In this document: piece after piece, positions 1-8,597 of the stretch
Position numbering within the stretch: position 1 is the stretch's first letter
Layout: every line of letters starts with the position of its first letter
Origin: Thermoplasmata archaeon
Lineage (GTDB): Archaea > Thermoplasmatota > Thermoplasmata > Thermoplasmatales > Thermoplasmataceae
Length of the DNA: 49,770 nt
NCBI GenBank assembly: GCA_021797735.1
Contig: JAJZZE010000042.1
Span: 1-49,770 of the forward strand
Reading direction: 5' to 3'
Position numbers and translations under genes: made by a program
The notes under the pieces: model-generated
The model's database searches: none
The model's input: the letters and a program-made list of their open reading frames with translations, nothing else
What the model was told of the DNA's origin: nothing

Positions 1-320
1 GTTAGATGGAATGTATATTTATATGTTAGATTATTTAATATAATATTGCCACGGGATATTAATTCCTTATTTGCACTCGCATTAAAAAAATGTGCATTAT
101 TTAATTCTATCCTTGAATAATTAGGATTTGCATTTAAATATTCCATAAGCTGTGATACATATGATATTGTTACATTCACAGCAGGATTATTCGTGCCCTT
201 GCTGCTAATACTGGAGGGAGAATATTTCATATTGCTATTCTGTGCTGTTACCATACCACCAAATGCCATCATTATCATAACAGTAACAATGGATATTGCC
301 ATAATAGTTTTCCTATTCAT
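1..320 (-). CDS. Partial secreted protein of unknown function
   Basis: The frame opened by the ATG at 320 stays open to the window edge, giving at least 106 residues with the C-terminus cut off. The N-terminus (MNRKTIMAISIVTVMIMMAF, then GGMVTAQ) is a classic signal peptide: a basic start, a hydrophobic core and a likely cleavage after residue 26. The mature part is rich in Asn and Ser, which fits an exported acidophile protein. A TATA-like run lies about 27 bases upstream, so the mRNA is probably leaderless. The secreted gene at 34235 has the same kind of start (D-R-K plus hydrophobic core), but I cannot show homology. No family recognised. Confidence 0.7.
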   Translation of the reverse strand, partial: MNRKTIMAISIVTVMIMMAFGGMVTAQNSNMKYSPSSISSKGTNNPAVNVTISYVSQLMEYLNANPNYSRIELNNAHFFNASANKELISRGNIILNNLTYKYTFHL

Positions 321-340
321 ATAAATATTAATACATTATT

Positions 341-352
341 ATTTATATATAT
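341..352 (-). promoter_or_regulatory. TATA box of the partial secreted gene
   Basis: An alternating A/T run, read leftward as ATATATAAAT, is centred about 27 bases before the ATG at 320. That is the spacing of a leaderless archaeal promoter. Confidence 0.45.
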
Positions 353-710
353 ATATCGATTTAATTATATTAAGAAATATTTTATTACTGAATTATTATT
401 TAGAATTTAATGATAATTTAATATGAGAAATAAATTATATAATATTTTCATAAATAAGATTTAAAATATCAAAAATAAAATATTCCATTTACAGCCACTG
501 CCAAATTCTCTGTGATAACATGTGATGTATATAACACCATGAGTGAATCATAAAAACTGTATGTGTAGAATTATATGTACCACTGTATTTTTATTATAGT
601 TCATAATTAAACTTATGATGCAAAATACGTGTAAATTTAAACCAGGAAAGTCTGTTCTCTTTTTTTAGGAAACTATAAAAATTTATTTACGCTAAAAATA
701 AAAAATAACT
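353..710. other. Divergent intergenic region, no gene seen
   Basis: AT-rich spacer between the leftward secreted gene and the rightward ComB-like gene. I see only the two promoters at its ends. Short ATG-started frames inside stop within a few codons. Confidence 0.5.
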
Positions 711-720
711 TATATAAATA
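711..720 (+). promoter_or_regulatory. TATA box of the ComB-like gene
   Basis: TATATAAATA is centred about 21-22 bases before the ATG at 736. It favours that ATG over the one at 732, which opens a frame that stops after four codons. Confidence 0.5.
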
Positions 721-735
721 CACTATTAGAGATGA

Positions 736-1392
736 ATGTTAATTAATGTTATTGATGGTAGAAAGGAGAAAGAATTTGATGATTCTGTAAAGGTTTTAAT
801 AGACGTGTTCAGGTCCACAACAACTATTCCGTTAATGCTATACAAAAAAGCAAAATATGTAGTACCCGTAAGGACAATAACGGAGACAAGAAAATTAAAG
901 GACAAAAATCCCGGATATGTTACAAGTGGTGAGCGATACGGAATAAGAATTCCTGGTTTTAATTATGACAACTCCCCGTATGCCATACTAAATTCTGATT
1001 TGAGCGATAAAATAGTATTGTTTACATCAACAAACGGTATAAAAGTTCTTTATAAAATAATGGATTATCCTGGAAAAATATACATATCGTCATTTATAAA
1101 TTTCAATGCAACATATAATGCAATAAAAGATTGTGATAAAGTATCATTAATAGTATCTAACAGGCCAGATGGCAAATCAGACGAGGATTATATATATGCT
1201 GAGATGCTTGAAAACAAGCTTAATGGCCGCGATATAAACATTGATGAGTACAAAAATAGAATAAGGAACAGCCACGGTGCAAAAAGATTGAAAATACTTG
1301 GTGCATTCCGGGATATAGAATCATCATTAAATATTGATGTGTATGATTATCCCATTATATATAATGATGGGAAAATAATTACTGAGAAGTAA
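736..1392 (+). CDS. comB: 2-phosphosulfolactate phosphatase-like protein (ComB family)
   Basis: A 218-residue protein with the ComB family hallmarks in order: DVFRSTTTI near residue 23, GERYGIRIPGF with NSPYAI near 65-80, and LFTSTNGIK near 95. ComB is a Mg-dependent phosphatase that acts on 2-phosphosulfolactate in coenzyme M synthesis. This organism shows no other methanogen trait in the window, so the real substrate may be another phosphorylated hydroxy acid; that is inference. Length fits the family, though it is slightly short. The gene converges on mptE, with one base between the stop codons. Family membership is fairly secure, the exact reaction is not. Confidence 0.75.
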   Translation: MLINVIDGRKEKEFDDSVKVLIDVFRSTTTIPLMLYKKAKYVVPVRTITETRKLKDKNPGYVTSGERYGIRIPGFNYDNSPYAILNSDLSDKIVLFTSTNGIKVLYKIMDYPGKIYISSFINFNATYNAIKDCDKVSLIVSNRPDGKSDEDYIYAEMLENKLNGRDINIDEYKNRIRNSHGAKRLKILGAFRDIESSLNIDVYDYPIIYNDGKIITEK

Positions 1393-1393
1393 A

Positions 1394-2068
1394 TTATATC
1401 TCAATAATATTACCTTCCTTAAATTCCGAGCCCCGTTTCTGTGCGAGTAATACCAGTAAATATCTTGCCCACTGTAACTTCCTTTTTTTAAATATAATAT
1501 CCCTGTCTGTATAATAATTTTTCATACTTACATTATTGAAATCAAATCCAAGTAAAATTATTTCAGATGCATCCAGATAATCCGAAATATATGCTGACCT
1601 ATCACCATCGGAAAAGCCTCCAAAATTATAGATTCTGTCAAATGGTATATTCTGCGTTGTTGCAATACCGTTATTAAAATAATTTGAATATAAATCTATT
1701 TTATTTATATTATCACCGTGTGAATGCAGGATAACATCTGTACCATTATCATACGACCTTTTAATTAGATTTATATCACCATCCAGATCCGTAACAATAA
1801 TATCAGGTTCTTCTAAAAAATTTACATATGTATCTAATGCTGAATCCGCAACAATTGTTATCCCGTTGGATACTGTATTTATATTATCCTTCAAGTTTTT
1901 TCCATTGCCTATAATAAAAAATCTTTTATTTTTATATTTATTTAAAATTTTTATATCATTGTTTATATGTTTTGATAGGTGTACTGAAGATATATAATCA
2001 TAATCCCGGTTTATACCTAAACTATCTGTTATTTTAATATATACAGGTAACCATTCATAATAATTCAT
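1394..2068 (-). CDS. mptE: 6-hydroxymethyl-7,8-dihydropterin pyrophosphokinase (MptE)
   Basis: A 224-residue protein of the archaeal MptE/DUF115 family. It transfers pyrophosphate from ATP to 6-hydroxymethyl-dihydropterin in folate or methanopterin-type cofactor synthesis and replaces bacterial FolK. Visible signatures are IIGNGKNLK (near 52), VTDLDGD (near 93), LHSHGDN (near 115) and GGFSDGDRSAY (near 150). The start overlaps the end of the upstream DUF373 gene by four bases, so the two are translationally coupled. Length and motifs fit the family. Confidence 0.88.
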   Translation of the reverse strand: MNYYEWLPVYIKITDSLGINRDYDYISSVHLSKHINNDIKILNKYKNKRFFIIGNGKNLKDNINTVSNGITIVADSALDTYVNFLEEPDIIVTDLDGDINLIKRSYDNGTDVILHSHGDNINKIDLYSNYFNNGIATTQNIPFDRIYNFGGFSDGDRSAYISDYLDASEIILLGFDFNNVSMKNYYTDRDIIFKKRKLQWARYLLVLLAQKRGSEFKEGNIIEI

Positions 2069-3192
2069 TTTATCTCCATTATATTTTTATCCCTGTTTTT
2101 TAAGGAGGAATAATATTTATGAACCAGAGATGATGATAATGCCACAACTATACCTGCAACCATATATGCAACATATAGTATTACAGATGAGAACTTTACA
2201 AACCCTATTACATATCTGACGTAGTTCATCATGCCATAGAATATGAATAGGATAGCAAGTGAAAAGGAAATGCCATACCAGATCTTTGAGACGCCCTTTT
2301 TCTTATCAATAGATAATTCAAATGCAGTAAATAGTTCCATGGAAACATATGAACCATAAACCCACCATGCCAGTAACGTAATAAATATGAGCGCCTTATT
2401 TATTAATGGTATAACCTTTAATGTGTATTCATAAGCATATGTTATTCCTATTACAACAATAAAAAATGATACAAGATACGATAACATGGATATTTTTGTT
2501 TCCTGTGAATATTCTTTGAATTTTGTAGAAATTGCTATGGTTACGCCCTTTATATCTACCGCTTTTGCTAAAAAGTAGAAACCAAGAACCATTGCAACAA
2601 GCATTATTGCACCGGTTGATGGTACTATTACAAAGTATCTTGATATATACATAGAATATATTGTAAAGCCCAATAATGAAACACCATAACTCAGCAACAG
2701 TAAACCTATAGGTATTGTAAATTTCCTTGATATTTTTTTATCCTTTATTCCCCTTACTATGTAATAGTATAAGGATTCTATATTTTCATTATGCCTTACT
2801 ATTATATGCTTGACATACCTTATTTTTATTCTCGATGATATTATAGGTATAATGTAATCATCTTCCGCACCATCCGATATTAAAATTAAATTATCATAGT
2901 GTTCCATACTCAGGACATCATCCAACTGTCCACTTAAAATTTCATCTGATTTTTCGCCCACATCGTCGTCTCCGGTTATCACTGCTATTTCTACATTTTC
3001 ATCTTTCTTTTTTAAATCCTCATAATGTTTTATTGCACCGAATAATGCATTGGCATCCGAATCTTCAGGGTCAACAGAGATAAGTTTTAACGCAGCATTA
3101 TAGCACTCGCCGTATCCTATAACCGGTCCATCTATTCCGGCTTTTATGCCATAATCGTTATCCCTGTCCACATTTAATATAAGTGTTAACAT
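2065..3192 (-). CDS. DUF373 family membrane protein
   Basis: A 375-residue archaeal DUF373 protein. Residues 1-150 form a soluble alpha/beta domain beginning LTLILNVDRDNDYG and including AVITGDDDVG and LISDGAEDDYIIPII. The rest holds about six hydrophobic membrane segments (from about 160 to 365). Function is unknown; the Asp-rich soluble domain suggests metal or nucleotide binding, by inference. It lies between a small wHTH gene 85 bases upstream and mptE, whose start it overlaps. An AATTTAAATA box about 27 bases before the ATG suggests its own leaderless promoter. Confidence 0.8.
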   Translation of the reverse strand: MLTLILNVDRDNDYGIKAGIDGPVIGYGECYNAALKLISVDPEDSDANALFGAIKHYEDLKKKDENVEIAVITGDDDVGEKSDEILSGQLDDVLSMEHYDNLILISDGAEDDYIIPIISSRIKIRYVKHIIVRHNENIESLYYYIVRGIKDKKISRKFTIPIGLLLLSYGVSLLGFTIYSMYISRYFVIVPSTGAIMLVAMVLGFYFLAKAVDIKGVTIAISTKFKEYSQETKISMLSYLVSFFIVVIGITYAYEYTLKVIPLINKALIFITLLAWWVYGSYVSMELFTAFELSIDKKKGVSKIWYGISFSLAILFIFYGMMNYVRYVIGFVKFSSVILYVAYMVAGIVVALSSSLVHKYYSSLKNRDKNIMEIK

Positions 3193-3277
3193 TATCTACA
3201 TTTCTAATAATCAATAAGAGTATTTAAATTTTTATTGATAAAAAGTAATAAATAAAATATTTATAAAATCCTGCAAC

Positions 3278-3493
3278 TTATTTATAAATAAAATAACCTG
3301 CACTTTTCTGTCTCGCAATTCTTTTAACTAACTTTTTATCCAGTAATTCCTTTAAACCTGCATTCACAATTGCTTTACCAACAGTAGCCTTTTTCATGAT
3401 ATCATCTGCTGTTTTTAATTTATTCTCTGATATTGCCCCTAATACTTTCATTGCATCGTAAACTTTCTGTGCATTAGGTGATAGTTCATCCAT
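3278..3493 (-). CDS. Small winged-helix DNA-binding protein
   Basis: With the ATG at 3493 this is a 71-residue protein starting MDELSPNAQKVYDAMKVLG. Its layout is a compact winged helix: helix, TADDIMKKATVGKAIVNAGL recognition region, basic wing (KKLVKRIARQKSAG). The frame could be extended upstream to 3562, but the extra 23 residues look non-coding and a TATA box at 3521-3532 sits at the right distance for a leaderless start at 3493, inside that extension. Likely a transcription or chromatin-associated regulator; its target is unknown. It is upstream of and co-directional with the DUF373-mptE pair. Confidence 0.7.
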   Translation of the reverse strand: MDELSPNAQKVYDAMKVLGAISENKLKTADDIMKKATVGKAIVNAGLKELLDKKLVKRIARQKSAGYFIYK

Positions 3494-3520
3494 TATAACC
3501 ACTGGGTGCTTATCTAAAAC

Positions 3521-3532
3521 ATATATATAAAT
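3521..3532 (-). promoter_or_regulatory. TATA box that fixes the wHTH start
   Basis: Read leftward, TTTATATATAT is centred about 34 bases before the ATG at 3493, placing transcription start at or just before that codon. It falls inside the longer alternative reading frame and so argues against the longer start. Confidence 0.55.
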
Positions 3533-3837
3533 ATTGGTGATGCTTGTCCCCATCTCAATCATTCACTGTTATTTTTTAACCGTTGCAGAAAATATGCATT
3601 TTATCCACATTGGAATTATTTTCATTATAATTTTTTAACCGACCCAGATTTATTGTATTGATATTATTGAGTTCTGTATCCAGATTATAACCTGTAAATG
3701 ATAATTATAATGAATATTACTAAATATTTAATTATTGATTTTTTCATAGTAATCACACTTCTGCATATATTTTCGTTTCAAACCTGCTTAATCTAAATTC
3801 AATACAAATCCGAAAAACAGTTATTGCTATGGATAAA
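3533..3837. other. Intergenic region with a 12-bp direct repeat
   Basis: No convincing gene. ATTTTTTAACCG occurs twice, at 3571-3582 and 3630-3641, in the upstream region of the leftward wHTH gene. A 28-codon hydrophobic frame at 3710-3796 is too weak to call. Confidence 0.4.
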
Positions 3838-3849
3838 AAAATATATAAG
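3838..3849 (+). promoter_or_regulatory. TATA box of the MBL hydrolase gene
   Basis: AAATATATAAG is centred about 23 bases before the ATG at 3866, the leaderless spacing. Confidence 0.5.
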
Positions 3850-3865
3850 ATTACAATAAACCCTT

Positions 3866-4612
3866 ATGCTTAATTTCTACATGATCTCATCTGGTAGCAA
3901 GGGCAATTCAACAATAATCTGGGATGAGGACGATTTAATAATAATTGATTGTGGCATTACAATAAAAAAATTTACAGAAAAAACAAAGGAATTTAATCTG
4001 GATGGTATTGAAAAATCTATATTTATAAGCCATGAACATTCAGATCACTCAAAGGGTGTTAAGCCCATATCAAAAAATATAAATGCAGATATATATTCAA
4101 AAGGAAAAACGCTTGAACGGTTAAAAATAGATGGTTATAATATAAATGATGAAAGCGCCATAGGCAATTTTAATATTACACCGGTAAGTGTAAACCATGA
4201 TGCCGTTGACCCTGTGGTATACATAATTAAGAATAGGGGAATAAAAATATCTGTTGTATCCGACCTTGGTAAGGTTAATGATGATTTAATAGATGAAATG
4301 AAGGGATCCAATATTATAGCGATGGAGGCTAATTATGATTTAGATATGCTTCTGAATGGTAAATATCCATGGAATTTAAAAAATAGAATAAGAAGCGATC
4401 ACGGGCATTTATCAAACGAACAGAGTGCGGAAGCAATATACGAGGTATTAAATGATAATACAAGCATAATATTAACACACCTGAGCGAGAACAACAACAA
4501 TCCTGATACAGCACTGGATACAGTAAAAACCTATTTGAAAAATAGGGATAAAAAATACAGATCAATAGAGTGCGCATCGCAGTATTATGGAAGTACATAT
4601 TATAAATTCTAA
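3866..4612 (+). CDS. MBL-fold metallo-hydrolase
   Basis: A 248-residue metallo-beta-lactamase fold protein. The zinc motif HEHSDH is at about residues 52-57, preceded by MISSGSKGNS and IIIDCGIT as in the YycJ/WalJ-like branch. Further ligands are likely His108 (VNHDAVDP), Asp131 (VSDLG) and the late THLSENN near 212. The SGSxGN opening and the size point to a cytoplasmic phosphodiesterase or nuclease-like enzyme rather than a beta-lactamase. It is followed 70 bases downstream by the flavoprotein gene on the same strand. The substrate cannot be told from sequence. Confidence 0.82.
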   Translation: MLNFYMISSGSKGNSTIIWDEDDLIIIDCGITIKKFTEKTKEFNLDGIEKSIFISHEHSDHSKGVKPISKNINADIYSKGKTLERLKIDGYNINDESAIGNFNITPVSVNHDAVDPVVYIIKNRGIKISVVSDLGKVNDDLIDEMKGSNIIAMEANYDLDMLLNGKYPWNLKNRIRSDHGHLSNEQSAEAIYEVLNDNTSIILTHLSENNNNPDTALDTVKTYLKNRDKKYRSIECASQYYGSTYYKF

Positions 4613-4681
4613 GGATAAAAATTTAAATATTATTTAATCAGACAACGCTAAACTTTTAGTATTAATTACTTATTTAGATGC

Positions 4682-5677
4682 ATGAATGACTATGAATTGG
4701 TTATAATAGGCGGAGGACCTACCGGTTTATTTGCAACATTCCTTGCGGGCTTAAGGGATATAAAATCAATAACTTTAGAAGCTTTAGACTATACTGGAGG
4801 CCAGATACCGGAGTTATACCCGGAAAAAACAGTGTATGATGTACAGGGCATACCCAGGATAAATGCCATGGAATTGCGTGACAGGATGTATGAACAGGCA
4901 AAGACGTTTAATAGTGAAATAGCTTTAAACAGTAAGGTATCCGATATAATACAGTCGGATAACAGGTTTACCATAGAGGTAAACGGAGAACAGAAATATA
5001 CATGCAAGGCCGTTTTAATATGTACGGGCATAGGGGATTTTGAACCAAGAAAACTTGGATGCGCAGGAGAGGACCAGTTCTACCACAAAGGTGTTGATTA
5101 TACAGTAAAGGATATAAAAAGATTTTCAAATAAAACTGTTGCGGTGATAGGAGGAGGAGATGCTGCACTGGATTATGCAAACGAGCTGTCCAGTTATGCA
5201 AAGAAAATATATGTAATACACCATAGTGAGAAATTTAAAGCGGCAGAAAAAACATTAAAGGATGCATTGTCCAACAGTAAAATAGAGGTTGTAATGAATA
5301 CATCTGTAACTAAAATGTCCGGTGATAATTATATAAAAAGCATAACATTACATAATGAAATAGATAAAACAGAAAAAAACATGGATATTGATGAGGTGAT
5401 AATAGCAATAGGGCATATAGGCAAGGCGAATGTGTTTAAATCCGTGAAACTTGAGACAAATGCAACGGGAAGAAATATACTGGTAAGCCAGGGATATGAA
5501 ACAAACATAAAGGGGATTTACGCTGTCGGTGATATAGCCACAATAGAGGGTGAATCTATACATCCACTGATAGCCGTTGATGGCGGAGATGCCTATAATG
5601 CAATAAATTATATTAAAAAGTTCTTAACCCCAAATGCATCAATATTCGGTGGTCACAGCTCAAATCTTAATATTTAA
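4682..5677 (+). CDS. Ferredoxin-NAD(P)+ reductase-like flavoprotein (TrxR fold)
   Basis: A 331-residue two-dinucleotide-domain flavoprotein. FAD motif VIIGGGPTG is near residue 6, the NAD(P) motif VIGGGDAALD near 155, and the C-terminal FAD motif GIYAVGDIA near 277. The CxxC redox pair of thioredoxin reductase is absent, which places it with the TrxR-like ferredoxin/flavodoxin reductases. The usual HRRxxxR element that grips the NADP phosphate reads HHSEKFKAAEK here, so NADH preference is possible. It probably passes electrons between ferredoxin and a pyridine nucleotide in the cytoplasm. dph2 begins eight bases downstream. Confidence 0.8.
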   Translation: MNDYELVIIGGGPTGLFATFLAGLRDIKSITLEALDYTGGQIPELYPEKTVYDVQGIPRINAMELRDRMYEQAKTFNSEIALNSKVSDIIQSDNRFTIEVNGEQKYTCKAVLICTGIGDFEPRKLGCAGEDQFYHKGVDYTVKDIKRFSNKTVAVIGGGDAALDYANELSSYAKKIYVIHHSEKFKAAEKTLKDALSNSKIEVVMNTSVTKMSGDNYIKSITLHNEIDKTEKNMDIDEVIIAIGHIGKANVFKSVKLETNATGRNILVSQGYETNIKGIYAVGDIATIEGESIHPLIAVDGGDAYNAINYIKKFLTPNASIFGGHSSNLNI

Positions 5678-5685
5678 ATCCGAAT

Positions 5686-6702
5686 ATGCAATTATATAAC
5701 GTGAAAATTGATAATGCCATTGATAAATTAAAGTCTATGAATGCTAAAAAAATATTATTGCAGTTGCCAGATGGTTTAAAGCCAGAATCATTTGATATAT
5801 TCAATAAATTTTCAGAGCATTTCGGTGTTGTAATAAGTTCAGGGGCATTTTATGGAGCATGCGACATAGGCAATATGGAAGTTTATAATAATGTAGACTG
5901 CATAGTCCAGTTTGGCCACAGCGAGATACCGAATATAAATTATCCAAAACCGGTAATATTTATAGAGTATATGTATGATAAAATTGAACTGGACGATAAC
6001 ATATTTGATAAATTAAGGGAAAACAGTATAAAAAATATAGGTTTATTATCGTCCGTCCAGTATTATAATCAGATGTTTTATGTGGAAGAGAAATTGAAAA
6101 AACTGGGATATAATGTTATAATAGGCAAGAATGATGAAAGATTGAAATATCCCGGCCAGGTTCTTGGATGTAATTTCAGTTCTGCACATTCAATATCATT
6201 ATATGTGGATGCTTATTTACTGGTGAGCACGGGATTATTTCATGGCATAGGTGCCCAGCTGTCTTCTGATAAACCCGTTTATATCCTGGATTTAAACGAT
6301 AAAAAAATAAAAAATATTAAGGATAATGTTGATAAATTCTTAAGGAAACGGTATGGAAAAATAGAGAGGGCAATTGATGCAAAAAAATTCTGTGTTGTAA
6401 TAGATACAAAAATAGGCCAGTATCGAAAGAAATTGGCATATGATATCTATAATAAGATAAAATCACTTGGCAGGGATGCTATTATAATCACAACCGATAA
6501 TGTAAGTCCATCAGATTTTGAGAACATAATGTGTGATGCAGTAGTTTTTACCGGCTGTCCGAGGGTATCTATAGATGATGGGGATAAATTCAAAATGCCA
6601 GTATTAACCCCAATAGAATTTGAACAGCTGTTTAAATTTAAAAATAATAATAAATATGTTATGGATGAAATAGTAGCTGTTGATTATTCCCCTATTAAGT
6701 AA
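5686..6702 (+). CDS. dph2: Dph2, diphthamide synthase (radical 3-amino-3-carboxypropyl transferase)
   Basis: A 338-residue archaeal Dph2. It uses a [4Fe-4S] cluster and S-adenosylmethionine to put the 3-amino-3-carboxypropyl group on the conserved His of elongation factor 2. The three cluster cysteines are visible at residues 59 (GACDIG), 162 (VLGCNFSSA) and 291 (TGCPRVSIDDG), almost exactly the archaeal Dph2 spacing. Its substrate, EF-2, is encoded at 20586-22784. The 3' end overlaps the convergent methylthiotransferase gene by 19 bases. It follows the flavoprotein gene closely and may share its transcript; that flavoprotein could even feed electrons to Dph2, which is speculation. Confidence 0.93.
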   Translation: MQLYNVKIDNAIDKLKSMNAKKILLQLPDGLKPESFDIFNKFSEHFGVVISSGAFYGACDIGNMEVYNNVDCIVQFGHSEIPNINYPKPVIFIEYMYDKIELDDNIFDKLRENSIKNIGLLSSVQYYNQMFYVEEKLKKLGYNVIIGKNDERLKYPGQVLGCNFSSAHSISLYVDAYLLVSTGLFHGIGAQLSSDKPVYILDLNDKKIKNIKDNVDKFLRKRYGKIERAIDAKKFCVVIDTKIGQYRKKLAYDIYNKIKSLGRDAIIITTDNVSPSDFENIMCDAVVFTGCPRVSIDDGDKFKMPVLTPIEFEQLFKFKNNNKYVMDEIVAVDYSPIK

Positions 6703-7886
6703 TTATTTCCATGTGAGATTATCTTGCAGTACACTGTATCATATTTTCTGTATTTACTGCTTAGAATAACAGGCCGATAATTATCATCTCTGGCGACCAT
6801 TGTATTATTTTTGCCCTCCTCCGTTACAATTGCCCTTTCTTCCTTTCCCAGAAATTTATCCAGTTTTTTATTCATGATTATATCATGTAGCTCTATTAAT
6901 TCCCTTGACCACTCCTTTAATTTATTTGAATTTAATGGCTTTTTGTTATAATCCGGAGTATATGGCCTTGGAGAAAATCTTGTTACGTTAAGTATATCGG
7001 GTTCAGAGCTTTCTATAAATTTAAAGGTTCTTTCAAAGCTTGTATCATCATCATTATAGTACCCTAAAATAATATCTGTTGCTATATTTATATCCTTGAA
7101 ACTGTTCCTGAACTGTTTTATTATCTCCACGGATTCCTCCACTGTATATTCCCTGTTCATAGCATTTAAAATTCTGTTATCTGCGTTCTGGACAGGCAAA
7201 TGCAAAAATTTGAACACCTTCTCATTTTTATATGAATTTATTAATTTATTTAATATATCGTATGTATTTCTGGGCTCCATCATTCCTACCCTGAGTTTAA
7301 AGTTATTATTTATTTCTGTAATGTTATTTATTAACTCTGCCAGATCGGTATTTATATCCTTTCCATATGCGGCAGTATCAAGTGATGAAATCCTTATTTC
7401 TTTTATATTCCGATCCAGTTCCATTTTAACCTGGTTTACAATTTTATCTATATTTCTTGACAGCAATTTGCCCCTGGCTATATGTGATATACAGAAATTA
7501 CAGTGGCCTGTGCATCCCTGATTTATCGGTATACCATCATATATATCAGAATTTATTGTCACATCATCAAAATATCCCCTGTAAAAATCTCTGAATTCAT
7601 CCGGCTTTAATACCTCAATATTCTCTGATTCTAATGTATTGCCATTTACTGTGCTTAGGCAGCCGAGAACCTTTACCTTCTCAGATTTTTTAGAGAGATC
7701 TGAAATCCTCCTTACCATTTTATCCTCTGTGTGTTTAATTACAACACATGTACCTATTACACTTAAATCTGCGTCCTCGGGTTTATTCACCAGTTGGTTG
7801 TTTTTATCCATTAATAATTTATTTAGATATAATGATGATTCGGATTTTTCCACTGTACATCCGTATGATTCGAAATATATTTTCAT
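6684..7886 (-). CDS. tRNA N6-threonylcarbamoyladenosine (t6A37) methylthiotransferase
   Basis: A 400-residue radical-SAM methylthiotransferase of the archaeal/eukaryotic CDKAL1 type, which makes ms2t6A at position 37 of ANN-decoding tRNAs. Domains in order: UPF0004 with three cluster cysteines (YGCTVEKSES, GTCVV, LGCLS), a radical-SAM core with CTGHCNFC (Cx3Cx2C) near residue 125, and a C-terminal TRAM-like RNA-binding segment (EERAIVTEEG onward). I place the start at the ATG of MKIYFESYGC. The frame can be extended five codons to a TTG at 7901, but the TATA box at 7906-7915 supports a leaderless ATG at 7886. The Dph2 gene overlaps its 3' end. Confidence 0.88.
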   Translation of the reverse strand: MKIYFESYGCTVEKSESSLYLNKLLMDKNNQLVNKPEDADLSVIGTCVVIKHTEDKMVRRISDLSKKSEKVKVLGCLSTVNGNTLESENIEVLKPDEFRDFYRGYFDDVTINSDIYDGIPINQGCTGHCNFCISHIARGKLLSRNIDKIVNQVKMELDRNIKEIRISSLDTAAYGKDINTDLAELINNITEINNNFKLRVGMMEPRNTYDILNKLINSYKNEKVFKFLHLPVQNADNRILNAMNREYTVEESVEIIKQFRNSFKDINIATDIILGYYNDDDTSFERTFKFIESSEPDILNVTRFSPRPYTPDYNKKPLNSNKLKEWSRELIELHDIIMNKKLDKFLGKEERAIVTEEGKNNTMVARDDNYRPVILSSKYRKYDTVYCKIISHGNNYLIGE

Positions 7887-7905
7887 GCCCTTAAATTGCA
7901 ATAAT

Positions 7906-7915
7906 GTTTATAACC
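7906..7915 (-). promoter_or_regulatory. TATA box that fixes the methylthiotransferase start
   Basis: Read leftward, GGTTATAAAC lies about 24 bases before the ATG at 7886. It is too close to the TTG at 7901 to serve it. Confidence 0.5.
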
Positions 7916-8028
7916 ATTTTTATATATTATATTTATGAATGTATATTAAAACAAATTTAAGCTTATAACATCTATAGTCACAAATTCGTTAAATTTAAAT
8001 TATAATCAAACATAAAAAAATAAAAAAA

Positions 8029-8039
8029 GTTATATATTG
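8029..8039 (+). promoter_or_regulatory. TATA box of the Lrp-family regulator
   Basis: GTTATATATTG is centred about 23 bases before the ATG at 8057. Confidence 0.5.
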
Positions 8040-8056
8040 CTTTAAAATACAATTTC

Positions 8057-8593
8057 ATGACTGAAGAAAATAGTGTTAAGAAAGATGATAGCAAAAATTA
8101 TGAATGTGATTTATCGGTGAGGTGGAGCCATATCGATTCTTCTATTCTGCCATTTGACGACCTTGATAAGGAAATTATGTGCTTTTTAAGGTATAATGCA
8201 AGAATGTCAAATGCTGAAATAGCAAAGATGCTGAATACCAGTGAGGCAACTGTAAGAAGGAGAATAAATGAACTGGTAAAGAAAAAAATTATTACAGGTT
8301 TTTCTGCACTTGTAGATCTGCATACAATAGAAAATAGCATAAAGGTATGCATAAGAATAGATGTGGATGGTGATAAACTTGATAGTATAGCAAAAACGTT
8401 ATCAGAAAATTCCAATATATTATCACTGTACAGGAGAAGAAGCCAGAATCAGTTATTATTGCAGGGATTATTTTTGAACCTTGAGGCTATACAGGAATTT
8501 GAGGATGATTTGGCCCGGAGAGGTGGAATAATTAAATACGATACCATGGTTGTATCAAAGGCATACAAAAAAGACCCGTGGGTTGGAATATAA
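8057..8593 (+). CDS. Lrp/AsnC-family transcription regulator
   Basis: A 178-residue regulator with an N-terminal tail of about 35 residues, then the AsnC-type helix-turn-helix (LDKEIMCFLRYNARMSNAEI, then TSEATVRRRINELVKK) at about 36-85, and a C-terminal ligand-binding RAM-like domain (about 90-170). Lrp proteins form dimers or octamers and respond to amino acids or other small effectors. It converges with aspA, whose stop codon lies four bases beyond its own, and may sense an amino acid of that pathway; this is only a context guess. The N-terminal extension is longer than usual. Confidence 0.85.
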   Translation: MTEENSVKKDDSKNYECDLSVRWSHIDSSILPFDDLDKEIMCFLRYNARMSNAEIAKMLNTSEATVRRRINELVKKKIITGFSALVDLHTIENSIKVCIRIDVDGDKLDSIAKTLSENSNILSLYRRRSQNQLLLQGLFLNLEAIQEFEDDLARRGGIIKYDTMVVSKAYKKDPWVGI

Positions 8594-8597
8594 AAAA

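Noticed and set aside
3710-3796. 28-codon hydrophobic frame
   Set aside because: No promoter or Shine-Dalgarno support, and Phe/Ile/Leu-rich frames are expected by chance in AT-rich DNA.
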